Source of the DNA: Prochilodus magdalenae
Taxonomy: Eukaryota > Chordata > Actinopteri > Characiformes > Prochilodontidae
Direction: 5' to 3'
Assembly: GCA_024036415.1 (NCBI GenBank)
Contig: JAMWET010000582.1
Location: 248,001 to 312,000, forward strand
DNA length: 64,000 nt
A model generated the notes under the pieces. That model was given only the letters and a program-made list of their open reading frames with translations. It had not been told where the DNA came from and made no database searches. Each line of letters begins with the position of its first letter. Position 1 is the first letter of the stretch. Positions 9,790 to 20,559 of this stretch are shown in pieces. A program made the translations under genes and the position numbers.

Positions 9790-11330
9790 TTTAATAATGA
9801 AAAGTTGTTTAGTTTGTTAGTTGAATCTGCGTTGATCCTGTCAGGTGTTTAGTTAGAGTTTGCCTCTGTAGGATGTGATGCCTGCAACCTTTTACAAGAC
9901 TAAACCAAATTCTCCCACCTGAACTCCCAGACTACAGACCTGAGACCCTTACAAGCATAAAACACTTTGTGAATATCTGGGGAATTTACATTTGGTCAAA
10001 ATTCATATTCAGAAAATAAGCTTTAATGTTTATGGTTTCACTTGGTTTTCTGGCTACCTAATCTAACCCAGCGCAAGCTAAATCAATAATGAAGAAAGTT
10101 ACTGGAGTAAATAAGTTCTTAACTAAACAGCTAACTGGGTATTTAAGTTCCTTTGGGTTAATATTCACCATGTAGAAAGATTCCAGCCTTGAGTGTTTGC
10201 TACCTCCTCTGAACGCCTACATTAGCTAAACCCGCAATCTAGTTCCTAATTTTAAAATGTATGTATTCCAAGATGGTCTAAGCTGATTTATGGTGGCTTA
10301 GTCTTGATCTGACTGGTCAGCCAGAACGGTCATGCTTGTTGACCAGGACACCAGACCTCTACAACATACAGCATATGCTGGTTTTGGTGCTATGCTGCTG
10401 GTCTATGGTTTCTCTTTTTTTTTACTCAGCACCAGTTAAAAATGAATTTTAAACTTGAACACATGGCCAAAAATAAAGAAAGAGTAAAATCACTGATTTA
10501 AATGACATTCTTAAAAGAACAATGTCCTCAAGTACTGGAATGCGAGTAGCTATAACTAGTTAATACTGTAACCTATAATAATTCCATTTGCTTTCTGTTG
10601 CTACGCATGTTGGACCTCGGGATTACCTCACTATTGCTATTTTCAGCTATTCCCGCCTCCGCACATGCAAGCTGGAAGAAACATGGGCACCTCCATGAAA
10701 GCCAGTATTGTTAGCAACAAGCTAGCCAGCTAGTGTTAGCACTAGGGGTGACTGACCCACAATCTAAGAGGTTGTCTATTGGGGCTATTGGCAATGTGAG
10801 TAGCCATACTGTCAACCTAGTGTTTAGAAGCCCGTCCTAACTGGAAATCCCAGTTTAATAAAAGTTCTTTCTAGCTGGAGCTCAAGTTCAGAGTTATAGA
10901 AGCTCTGGCCAAACCCACAAAATGTTTTAGCACAAAGAAGGAACCAAAAATAAGCAGAGTAGAAAAAAAAGAGCAATTACTAATGAGCAGAAATTACATG
11001 GGCTTAAAACACACAGGCCAGGTTAGATAGCAGCACCAAGTAAACAAGCTCATGCAGGCGGGAAAGTACATGAAGCGCAAATGTCAATGATCATAATACC
11101 ATAAAAGGACAAGGCTAATGCTAAATTAGAATCTAACAAAGGAACGACTGAGCGGAAGAGAACTAACACAGGAGAACTGAGCGAGAATCACAAAACAGGT
11201 GACAAGACAACATGAGCAGGTTAAGGCTGTAAAGGTGGGAATAAATAGAGACCACTAATGAGAGTGGCAACCAGCGACAGGTGTCAAAACTTAGGAGAAG
11301 CACTTTCTTTAGTAAATATGTGTCAATTTA
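9790..11330. other. Long anonymous stretch
   Basis: About 1.5 kb with no supported gene. A text 'cctgaactcccagactacag' near 9920 and a GCTAGC cluster near 10,720-10,745 are the only patterns. The segment 11,100-11,300 resembles sequence next to fish Gypsy LTRs, but I cannot confirm this. Confidence 0.35.
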
Positions 11331-11336
11331 AAAAAA

Positions 11337-11835
11337 ACGATGCCTGCAACCAGTTCCAAAAAAGTTGGGGCAGTAGCCTTTTTACCTCTGATCTAGTTTT
11401 CAAGGTAGATTTTGCCATCCTCCAGTAACACAACAGTGGGCATCAGCACTTGCACCTAATAGTGCAGCCATCCCGAGTGTTTCTAGGGGTCGTCATGCAG
11501 AAATAAGCATGAAGGTCCCTGAAAAAGACGGCGTCTAGAAAGCAGGACATGTTGCTTTAAACTGGAATGTATCTTTCAGTGTTAATCGTGCTTTCACAGA
11601 TGTTCAGGGTACCCACTAATAACCCCCAGCACTACCATGTACATACCTAATACCATGACAGAGGCTGGCGTTTGAACTTTGTGCTGGATGGTCCTTAACT
11701 TCTTCAGCCCAGAGAACACAAAGACCATATATATCTGAAAGGCTAACTCACCGCTCCACAGTACACTGGGCATCGGCCTGTTTCAGATAAGCTCAAGCCT
11801 TGAGAGGTCATCAGGGTTTCTGGACGTTGCAGATA
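11337..11835 (-). mobile_element. Remnant of a widespread fish class II transposon
   Basis: The left end has 'cagttccaaaaaagttgggg' (11,351-11,370). Further right, 'ttgtgctggatggtccttaa', 'cttcagcccagagaacacaa' and 'ggtttctggacgttgcagat' match, in order, text I know from a common teleost DNA transposon read on the minus strand. Heavily decayed, no frame survives. Superfamily not fixed from sequence alone. Confidence 0.5.
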
Positions 11836-11844
11836 AATTCAAAT

Positions 11845-12315
11845 TAGTCACCTGTGACTGACATGTACCCAATAGTGTGTACTTCCTCCATGAGCATCAA
11901 TAACAGCTGGGACTGGATTTGGCATTTACTGGACCAGATTCTGGATGTAGGCCACATCAATGTTCAGACACTTTTGCATCTAAGAATTGCGAAGTTGGAC
12001 TAGATTTGGTAGATGCCTTCCTTGGCACAATTCCAAGGAGAATTCCGTGTAGACTGGGATTTTAGCCACTGCAGGTAGACCTGTATGCCCGTACACTTCC
12101 ATACACCTGCAGATCCAGCTACGTCCTTCACACTATGGTCTTTGGCACGCCCAGATGCCCAATCACGCCTTTTAGCCAATCATTAACATCTGCTCTGGAG
12201 CATTTTCCACACATGGAATGAGACAAATTCCTTGCACTATACCACCTCTTCCCAATCTATGGATCCTGTCACTCATCCTTGTGTAGCGCCATCTGCAGGA
12301 GCCTGAAGTTACAAC
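11845..12315 (-). pseudogene. Tc1-like transposon family B, copy B3
   Basis: The longest simple family B copy. From the right (5-prime) it has 'gccatctgcaggagcctgaa', a spacer with 'ccttgcactataccacctct', the HTH region (plus text 'cacctgcagatccagctacg'), 'ggatgtaggccacatcaatg' and, at its left end, 'tcacctgtgactgacatgta' with 'caataacagctgggactgga'. It encodes only the DNA-binding N-terminus and has no catalytic domain. This suggests the amplified form is itself non-autonomous. Confidence 0.75.
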
Positions 12316-12685
12316 CACCATGCAAGGTGTCTAGGTAGTCCATGTAAAGATATCGATCACAGAAGCACACTGGTTTTAATGCAGTGACATCTGAGAGGTT
12401 GACGGCTGCATGCATTAAGTTGTAGCAGATGTTGATAAGCTGATATGGATGAGTGGATTTAGAGATAGATCACTGCTGTCCCAACACTTTCTGGAATTGG
12501 GTTTCCACACTATTTTGACCTCTGCTGTTTCTGTTGGAGAGCCTATAGTTCTATGTAACTTGCCATTAATACCCAAATGCCTCAATACTCAAACCCTTGA
12601 TCTAGCACATGGTGCCCTGTTAACAGATATGAATGTATAAGTGACGCGTATGGGCTGTTGTGTACAGTGTGTTTTATGATGTGTT
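12316..12685. other. Anonymous sequence
   Basis: No repeat or gene recognised. A 63-codon open frame (12,449-12,640) has no familiar motif. Confidence 0.35.
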
Positions 12686-12689
12686 ATGA

Positions 12690-13110
12690 AGTCCCTCAGT
12701 GAAGCGGTTTAAATACGTCACCCGCCGTAGCTCGCAGAGACACTACTTACCATCGGGAGTGATTTAATATCGGCCGAAGCCCGGCCTGCTCCGAGGTCCA
12801 CTCCCATTAAATTTTTAACGCCTTCAATATGAGGCGAGCCAATATTAGCGTTTTATCATTTTGATTTCTCTCGTTCGCTAAATCTGTCGCTCCTGAGGAC
12901 AGCCGAGCGCCGCGGGAGAGCTCCTCTCTCTTCCTCGTGCTTGCCAATTTCCAACCTTCCTCTCACCCCCCACCTCCCCACAGTTCATTCACAGGATGGA
13001 GGTATTGATGCACAGTGACCCGAGGCCTCATCCGCTGACATCTGCCTGCCATTAGTTAACCCAGTGGAGTTGTTGTCTTTGTCTTACAGCAGATGGCTTC
13101 TCAGATTGAT
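12690..13110. other. Candidate conserved regulatory block with CpG-rich core
   Basis: A run of retained CpGs ('acccgccgtagctcgcagag', 'cggccgaagcccggcctgct', 'cgagcgccgcgggagagctc') flanked by AT-rich 'cccattaaatttttaacg' and 'ttagttaacccagtgg'. It lies in otherwise CpG-poor repeat debris. No exon-like frame. Best reading is a conserved non-coding element or a small CpG island. Unproven. Confidence 0.35.
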
Positions 13111-13970
13111 TTCTGTTTTTAAATTACATGCAGAATGTACACACATAAGCATCTTCTGTATCGGTTAAACGTGTGGAGGAATTCCATACATTTTCCTAGG
13201 AAATTATGCAAAATTTAATTGTTGGACTGTAAACAATATCTTGGGGTTTCAGAGAGAAACCTACCAGCTGAGGTGTTGATAGGTGTGACACTGGAAAAAA
13301 TTTCCATTTGTTCAACCTACATTAAAAATACTTTGATTAATACTTACATTCATTATTTGTTTGCTATTATTCAACCTAAAGAAAGAACAGAACACATTTT
13401 TGATTTCATAAAACTAATTCACCTGCCTATAGTAACTTAAAGTATTTTATTAGTTTGCACTTTTACACTGTAGCCATTTTATTTGCCCTTCAAAACAAGA
13501 AAGTGAACTTAACAGGAGTTTTTATATTTAAGTATGATGATTAGATAGCTGTGATGTGTAATAGCTGTGATGGTTTCTTTAGGTCCAGTTTGACTTTACA
13601 ATGCCCTGTATATATCTCTTTACCATTGTACATAAGAAAACACATTTTATGGCAGTTTATTTGTCTTTAATTATTTTCTGATAGGAGGCTTAACTTTTGA
13701 AAAGTTTTTTTTAACTTAAAAAGTTGCTTTAATTTAAAAAAAAAGTCTGCCTTAAAATTTGGAGTAAATTAAGTTTTAAATAATTGACCGAACACAAATC
13801 TGTGTTTAGTACCCTATATATTTATTCCTTTCCCTATATAATTACACTATGCTACACATTGCCTTTCACAACAACTAACATATACCGTACATAGTCTTTT
13901 ATAAAGGCTTATTCGAACAAGCATTGATCGTCATAACACTTTCTGAGGTGCACTGAACAAACCAGCAGTA
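13111..13970. other. AT-rich anonymous stretch
   Basis: AT-rich, with homopolymer A/T runs near 13,705-13,745. One 73-codon frame (13,219-13,440) without recognisable features. No repeat family identified. Confidence 0.35.
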
Positions 13971-13973
13971 AGA

Positions 13974-14047
13974 CTTCATTGTACAGTACTGTTCATGAAG
14001 CTACATAATGCCTAATGTAGCCTCATAAACAGTACACCACAATGAAG
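13974..14047. repeat. Imperfect 34-bp inverted repeat (hairpin)
   Basis: The left arm starts 'cttcattgtacagtactg' and the right arm ends 'cagtacaccacaatgaag', with only ~6 nt between arms. Pairing is about 80-85% by eye. It could be the core of a small MITE or a hairpin RNA; nothing here decides. Confidence 0.7.
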
Positions 14048-14369
14048 CCTTAACTCTGCTGTCTTCAGTCAGTGTGAATGTTTATACATGCGTATACCAA
14101 AAGGCATCATCTGTCATAAAGACAAGTTCCGTTAACCTTCATAGGGAGTAAACCTTACTGTAAAGAGCACCTACAAACATTCATGTAGGGTTATATCAGT
14201 TGTCATCACACACTCAACACCTAACAGCCGACTAACACCTGTTGGACTAAACCCATACGAAAGTAGGTTTATGTCAGTTTACGACTTTCAAATGTCGTCC
14301 TGCAGTAAAGCGTTACTAAAACTTCCAGAGTGTCATTTTAAAACACCACAACCCTCGCTAACCTTCACA

Positions 14370-14580
14370 GAGAGATCCGAAACAAGCCAGCAGAGTAAAC
14401 AGCAGCGCTGAGATGTTATTGCTAATTAATCTCCACTGACCTGGGGGTGACCCCACCGTCCTCGTCCCCTTAGCTGTCTATATATTGTGTATTTGTGTTT
14501 GCAAAGCTCATTCTCATTACCTATTTATGACCACCATCCTCTGGGTGATAAACTATAAGAGAGCGAATGTCACCAGGACT
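14370..14580. other. Candidate conserved non-coding block
   Basis: Contains 'attgctaattaatctccact', 'ctgggggtgaccccaccg' (a short palindrome, ggggtgacccc) and 'attacctatttatgac'. Non-repetitive. Function inferred only from composition. Confidence 0.3.
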
Positions 14581-14597
14581 CGGTGAGGGCGAGAGAG

Positions 14598-14630
14598 ATA
14601 GGTAGAGAGAGAGAGAGAGAGAGAGAGAGC
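14598..14630. repeat. (GA)n microsatellite
   Basis: About 13 AG units preceded by 'gataggtag'. Confidence 0.9.
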
Positions 14631-14829
14631 AGCCAAGCCAGTATGTTAGGTATGTGAACATATCACCAATGACTACCAACTAATTAGCATCATACAGTGT
14701 TACCACTGATGTGAGCTTATGATGCTAACTAGTGGCTAGCCAGTTAGCATCACGCGTACTGTGTGTCTAATAATTCACTTGGATAAACTGTGAATTAGCA
14801 GGTATTAATGTGGTTTCTGTACTTCAAGA

Positions 14830-16520
14830 CATCAAAAAGGGTTCTTGAAGCGATGCCACGGAACAACCATGTTCAGTTTTCTAAAGAAGCTTTCAAGAGT
14901 CGGTTCTTTAACAATCCATTTGTTTAGATGTGGATGAATTTCTGAATGTGAAACTTATTTTTATGGTTTTAAGAACATCCATATAATGAGAAATGGTAGA
15001 GAAGCTTTGTGTCATGTAAGGGCTCTTGAAGCATTTAAAAGGTTCTGCAAACTCACAAAAACCTTTCCAAACACACTTCCGGGATCCAAAAACCAAAAAC
15101 TCAAGGCAGCATCTTAGTTTTAAGAAAGTACACTCTTCTATAAAGAGACGGTATATGCTATAGAACCTTTACATTATCCAAAGGTTCTTTAAGCATTGAA
15201 AAGGTTTGTTTTAGAAAACCAGAAAGCCCTTTGTGGCACCTCTATTTTTAAATATCTACACTTATAAACAGGTGCTAGTAGAACCATTTGGGTTTCCTAA
15301 AGAACCGTCCTAAAGAACTGTGTGCATGTGTCAATGGTAACTCAAGCTCCATTTGTGACTAAGATCTGTGAGTGTGAATAATCGTTTTTATATTTTACAT
15401 AAAGTGAAAATTGGTAAAGAACCTTAACATTATGTGAAGGTTCTTCATAGCAATCAAATATCTTCCACAAAGTTCTTTTTTCAGACCGCTCAAGAAAATC
15501 ATAGGAGCAGCTTTGATTTAGCAATGTCCAAAGATGCTACAATGGGTTCTTGGATTGATGTTTCTCGTGTGTAAAAACTTGTAGAGAATGTAACTGTAAA
15601 GAACCTCTACATAATGTAAAAATGAATATAGAACACTTATATTACATGAAGGTTCTTAGCAAGGGTTAAGTTTTTCAAATAAAGAATTTCAAGATTTTCC
15701 AATTTTAAGGATGTACATAAGATAAAAGATTCTTTACCGTAGAGGCACAACATTTTTAGTTCCCTAAGGAACCTTATTATAGATGGTTCTTTAAAAAATT
15801 GTTAATATGGGTGTATAAAGAGCCATGTTAAAAGTTTACAGAACCTCCATAAAGTGTAAGGAAAAAACTCAATTGCAAGAACCTTTAAATTAGGTGAAGG
15901 TTCTTTAAACTTTTAAAATATTGTTCTATGAAATGACTCAAAGAACCTTTTCTAGCACCTGTTTTATGGGTATACAACAAAGAAGAGACTAGATACCGTT
16001 ATACAGAAACTGCAGAAGTTATCTATAGGCAATGCCACAGAAGAACGTTCTTCGTTCTTTAGAGTCCTTTTAGGAAACAGGACTTAAATGTGTGTAAGGT
16101 TCTAGGAAAGAACCTTATAGTGGCATAAACCCTTTTTTTACATTTTGTAAAGGTCCCTTAAAGCCTTTTAACAATTCTTTGCATTTACACTTTGTTTTAA
16201 ACATGGCTGTTCATGTTTAGCATAATGCCAGACACACTAAAGACACCCTATAACTGGACGGTTCTTCAGAGAACAATTTTAGAACATGAGATGTGCATGT
16301 GTGTAACAAAAACATTTCAGGTTTAAAGAATCTCCCAAAGAACCTTAATACATAATGTAAAGGTGAGTTCAACATTTCTGTGATTTTCAAACACATTTAT
16401 TTTACAAAGCAAAAGTTATTCTTTTATGGCATCATTCAAAGAAGCATCCGAGCTCTATTTTTTAGGATTTAGATCAAAGATCAAAATAAAGAAACCTTTT
16501 GGAACCTTTTCTTGTAACCG
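14830..16520. repeat. Degenerate array of inverted AAGGTTCTT / AAGAACCTT motifs
   Basis: About 1.7 kb in which 'aaggttctt' or its complement recurs more than 20 times, often as close inverted pairs separated by ~10 bp (for example 'gaaccttaacattatg' then 'tgaaggttctt' at 15,420-15,447; 15,880-15,910; 16,099-16,120). Repeating companion words are 'acataatgtaa', 'ctttaaac' and 'agcacct'. Monomers are not exactly periodic. This resembles a fish interspersed/tandem hairpin repeat rather than coding DNA. Confidence 0.7.
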
Positions 16521-16563
16521 TCTATATACAAATCTATATCCAAAAGTGACATTTCATGGATTG

Positions 16564-16946
16564 TGGCATGTTGATGCTGTTTGCAAATAGAGCGTTAATA
16601 TAATTATGTGTATAAAGTCGCATCCAAAAGTTTGAACATCCGCAGCCAAAATATGAAGTTTTTCTGAAAATTTTATTGCATTCTTTTTTCTTTCCTTTTT
16701 TTCTTATTTTTGTTTGTTTGCTGTATTAAATTTTGCAGAAAAAAGTTACATATAAATTTTAAATTTAAATAAATAGAAATTGTGCACTACAATTTTCACA
16801 AAACATGTCATACTGATATGTCTCCCATGTAAAGTGGACATACAAACTAAGCCTCATTTAAACTGGGGATGTTCAAACTTTTGGGACGCGACTTTATACA
16901 CATAATTGTATTTATGCCCTGTTTGCAAACAGCATCAACATGCCAC
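16564..16946. mobile_element. MITE with ~85-bp terminal inverted repeats
   Basis: The left arm (16,564-16,650) and right arm (about 16,862-16,946) are inverted copies: both contain 'tggcatgttgatgctgtttg', 'attatgtgtataaagtcgc' and 'aaaagtttgaacatcc', read in opposite senses. The ~210-bp interior is AT-rich and noncoding. Length and structure fit a non-autonomous DNA transposon. The flanks do not show a clear target duplication. Confidence 0.8.
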
Positions 16947-17149
16947 CATAGTAATCAACTTTTCATCAAACTGACATAACAGGAAAAGATCCTCTCGTCT
17001 ACGTAGAAAGCTAAATGTGTTAGCGGCTGTGAAAGATTATCTGTGCTTGTTTGGCTGAGCTAGCACTGAAAAACAATTAGCATTGAATTACAGCATGTTA
17101 TTGCCATCACTATCACTTTACTCTGCAGAAACATCAAGCAGCTTATTAA

Positions 17150-17480
17150 CAAAATCTCAGATTCAATGATTCCTACGCCTGGCTTTTTCTCCTCAAGCGG
17201 CCATTAGGAGCAGCCATTAAGGAGCTTAAGTCTCTCTTTTCCCTTCCCTCTCCTTCGCCGCGCCTCTCCTCCACGGCTCTCCCCTCATTTCGGTAAAATA
17301 GATTTTTCAATTAAGCGTAGTGTGAAGGGAAGCGCCTCGCATCGAAGGGCCTGACCCCATTTGGGCGGCGAGTTTTTCTTGGGCAAATTGACACACTTAA
17401 CTCCTGCTCTCAGCAGCTACCAGCCGTAATTGCCCCAGATGAAGGCCGCTCGTTTCGGAAAACAGTTGAATGTCTCACAC
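17150..17480. other. Candidate conserved non-coding block
   Basis: CpG-retaining, repeat-free sequence: 'aagcggccattaggagcagc', 'ccttcgccgcgcctctcc', 'gatttttcaattaagcgtag', 'tttgggcggcgagttt', 'gtaattgccccagatgaagg'. The mix of TTAATT/CAATTA cores and CpGs in a gene-free region suggests a conserved enhancer. No alignment available. Confidence 0.35.
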
Positions 17481-17901
17481 GCCAGCCATCAGCCTGCCAG
17501 ACTACAAATCCCACAGTTCAACATGGAATCCAAGAATTCCTGTTAGCTCACTGTTATCTTTAGCATTGTGTAATTTCATGAGGGATTGTAGGTGGAGCCA
17601 TTTTTAAGCCACACCTCAGCATCCCATTAGATCTCACTATTTTGAAAGTTAGTGTGGAACATTTAGAATACCAATACCGTCAATACCGAAACAGACTTTC
17701 TGCAGTTATGTAAAGTTAATGATGATGAAAATATGATTGACGATTGACAGCTGTTACTCATCATGTGCAAAATGAGTGAAAACTGTCACTACTGAAACAT
17801 TTAGCAGAGGTTCGGCATTGCTATGATTGTTTTACTAGTGACGAAATGGAATACTTAGTTATTAGTTTTAATAGAATAAACATAATTAAGGTCTGCAGTC
17901 T

Positions 17902-17902
17902 G

Positions 17903-17934
<32 letters not shown>

Positions 17935-18031
17935 ATAACCCCCCCACACACCCATACTCACACACACACACACACACCTGCACACTCACACACACACACA
18001 CACACACACACACCACACATGCATACACACA

Positions 18032-18062
<31 letters not shown>

Positions 18063-18079
18063 CTACTCATGCACACACA

Positions 18080-18110
<31 letters not shown>

Positions 18111-18213
18111 CCCACACACACACACCACACATGCATACACACACACACATAGCACAATCACACACACCACACACCATAACTCATGCAGAGCGCACACACA
18201 CCACAGGAAAAAC

Positions 18214-18244
<31 letters not shown>

Positions 18245-18350
18245 CCCACACACACACACACACACACCCCACACACACACACACACACACCACACATGCA
18301 TACACACACACACATACACACACACACACACACACCTACTCATGCACACA

Positions 18351-18413
<63 letters not shown>

Positions 18414-18455
18414 CACACACACACACACAAACACCCACACTCACACACACACACA
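17902..18455. repeat. Large compound (CA)n tract with internal duplications
   Basis: About 550 bp of CA with C-rich and 'catgcatac' interruptions. The words 'acacatgcatacacacacac' (near 18,014, 18,126 and 18,294) and 'acctactcatgcacacacac' (18,061 and 18,334) recur. Larger blocks within the tract have therefore been duplicated. All open frames here are THTHTH/VCVCVC artefacts. Confidence 0.95.
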
Positions 18456-18599
18456 GGTATTTATATATGTTACACATATGATCATATGAGATGTTTGGAA
18501 GCTTGTCAATGGCGAATACAGTGCAGATTATATTGTACTCAATTGCAGTTAAAATAATAATTGCATAAATATGTACATATACGACCACATTTTTATGTT

Positions 18600-18625
18600 T
18601 TCACACACACACACACACACACATC
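18600..18625. repeat. (CA)n microsatellite
   Basis: About 11 CA units. Confidence 0.9.
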
Positions 18626-18749
18626 CACAGACACAGAGCACACCCTTGTTTCATTACTGTGCTGTAAGGGGATATAAAGGTTGCTTTCTCTAATTCCTGA
18701 TCAGTGATTCAGCCCCGTAGGTTATTAGAAAGAGCTTAGAGGCCAGACA

Positions 18750-18751
<2 letters not shown>

Positions 18752-18807
<56 letters not shown>
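18752..18807. repeat. (GT)n microsatellite
   Basis: About 27 uninterrupted GT units, one of the purest in the window. Confidence 0.95.
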
Positions 18808-18808
<1 letters not shown>

Positions 18809-18919
18809 AGGGGGAATTGATTGCCTCTGGGCATGTTAAACATGCCCCAACAGTGAACATCACACAGCAAGATACAACTACACATGCGCACACGCACGCA
18901 CACCCACCGGCCAGCCTCT

Positions 18920-18960
18920 TCATCCTCTCTCTCCCTCTCTCTCTCCCTCTCTCTCTCCCC
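18920..18960. repeat. (CT)n / CCCTCT tract
   Basis: Pyrimidine tract with the order CTCTCTCCCTCT. Confidence 0.85.
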
Positions 18961-19054
18961 GCGTCTCTGTCGCACTGTGTGAGTGGGAGCAGCTTGCAAG
19001 TGTGAGGATGGTAATTACGGGGGTGTCACGCTTCACCCTTCTTATTGTCCCCCG

Positions 19055-19055
19055 A

Positions 19056-19085
<30 letters not shown>
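19055..19085. repeat. (GT)n microsatellite
   Basis: About 15 GT units. Confidence 0.9.
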
Positions 19086-19087
<2 letters not shown>

Positions 19088-19194
19088 GAGCAAAGAAGTG
19101 GGCAGGGGGAGGGGCAGCAGAGAGCGTGTGGTAAGTTACGTGCTGTAAGGGCGCGTTGACAGGAGCAGCTGGACATCAGTGGGTGATGAGAAAG

Positions 19195-19220
19195 GACACA
19201 CACACACACACACACACTCT
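19195..19220. repeat. (CA)n microsatellite
   Basis: About 11 CA units. Confidence 0.9.
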
Positions 19221-19559
19221 CAAGCAGAGTCAGGCCCAGAGATGGACATGCCATCTTGTGGTCAATGAAAGCAGCGCAGACGACGTCCGTCTCCTAGCCT
19301 TTTCCTTGGGGCAGAATTCGGACCGTACGGAGGTTTGGTGAAGAGCGGTCTAGTAGAAGAAGCCCACATCTGCTTGGTATAACCTCTTGCTATGCTAGCT
19401 CAGATCTGTGCTGATTAAACAGGTAAATTTAATAAGTCATTCTGAGTGGCTCAGTGGTTGACTTCTTTACCTTGGTGGTGATGGGAACCAGGGGTCATGA
19501 CAGGGGTCATGAAGTCACCGGCACTTATATGGTCATTTTAACTACTATCCAAAACCACC

Positions 19560-20065
19560 AGTGAACCTACACGTCTTCTGAGCTTGTATACTGCAGCTCC
19601 CCACTGGACGATGGCCTGGTGATGCCCGGCGCGAAGCTCGAGGCCAACACGAGGAGCCACGCTCAGCACATACGGGCAGCACTCTCACTAGAGTCTGTGG
19701 CAGAGATGGGTGGAGGGAGCACCACTGCTACTGTCATCATCCCAAGGAGCATGTGGTCTGAGCTGAGGGGAGGAGGACATAGTGCTGATTCTATCTTCTC
19801 TGGGGCTTCTGGGGAAAAGGATGACCCTGGTGCCGCACACAGTGGAGGGCGCATGCCCACAACGTGTGTTTCCCGGGAAAATGGACGCTCTGTAACCCCT
19901 TCCGTACCGCAACTGCGAGAGGGGTGCAGCATGCCCTGAGAGGTCCAGGGACTGTGCTTGAACCTTTCCCAGACTTCTGGGGAGGGTGACCTTTTGAAAC
20001 CGGTAGCTATGTATATATCCTGGTACCGACTCATTCGGCTGTGGATGCAGAGGATGTGTGGCCAT
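19560..20065. other. GC-richer anonymous segment
   Basis: Distinctly GC-richer than its surroundings, with overlapping open frames on both strands (plus 19,619-19,939; minus 19,688-20,299). Neither translation shows a motif I recognise. The frames end in transposon debris on the right. It may be a fragment of an unrecognised element. A coding role is not supported. Confidence 0.3.
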
Positions 20066-20070
20066 TTGGA

Positions 20071-20114
20071 GCACTACCACATGAAGCACTACCACATGAA
20101 GCACTACCACATGG
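20071..20114. repeat. 15-bp tandem repeat, 3 copies
   Basis: 'gcactaccacatgaa' three times, the last copy diverging at its final bases. Confidence 0.9.
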
Positions 20115-20204
20115 GCTGAGTTGGTTTTATCTAGAGTGCTTTGTTCCCAGAGTCGTCTTGCTCTATGCTGACACAGCAACATGCAAGCAATAAGCCCTGC
20201 ATGT

Positions 20205-20545
20205 ACATCTCCACCCAGGTTCTGGATATAGGCCGTATCAGTGTTCAGCCATTTTTGCATCAAGTGACAGGGTAGCTCCATATGACCACACGTTTCCATA
20301 CACCTGCAGATTCAGCTACTTCCTTCACACTATGGTCTTTGGCATGCACAAATGCCCAATCAGTCCTTATAGGAGCCATTTGCCACACATGGAAGTAGAC
20401 ACTCACTGCACCATCCACCTCATCTCAGTCTATGGATACCATCATTCCCGCCCCGCAGGTATTTATAGTCCCATCATACTCGTGCAGCGCCATCTGCAGG
20501 AGCCTGTAAATAACTGTATGGGGTCACATTCAACACATCTTATAA
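20205..20545 (-). pseudogene. Tc1-like transposon family B, copy B4
   Basis: Minus-strand family B copy. Plus text runs 'ggatataggccgtatcagtg' (20,223), then 'cacctgcagattcagctact', 'cactatggtctttggca', 'catctgcaggagcctg' (20,492). The stretch between the first and second marker is shortened compared with B3. Only HTH-domain remnants, inactive. Confidence 0.72.
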
Positions 20546-20559
20546 CCTCAGCGTGAATT

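Noticed and set aside
17855..18557. Long open frames of THTHTH, HTHTHT or VCVCVC composition on both strands
   Set aside because: Direct consequence of (CA)n/(GT)n repeats, which have no stop codons in any frame.
19688..20299. 203-codon minus-strand frame
   Set aside because: Runs from a family B copy through the 15-bp tandem repeat into anonymous DNA. No domain, and the opposite strand is open too.
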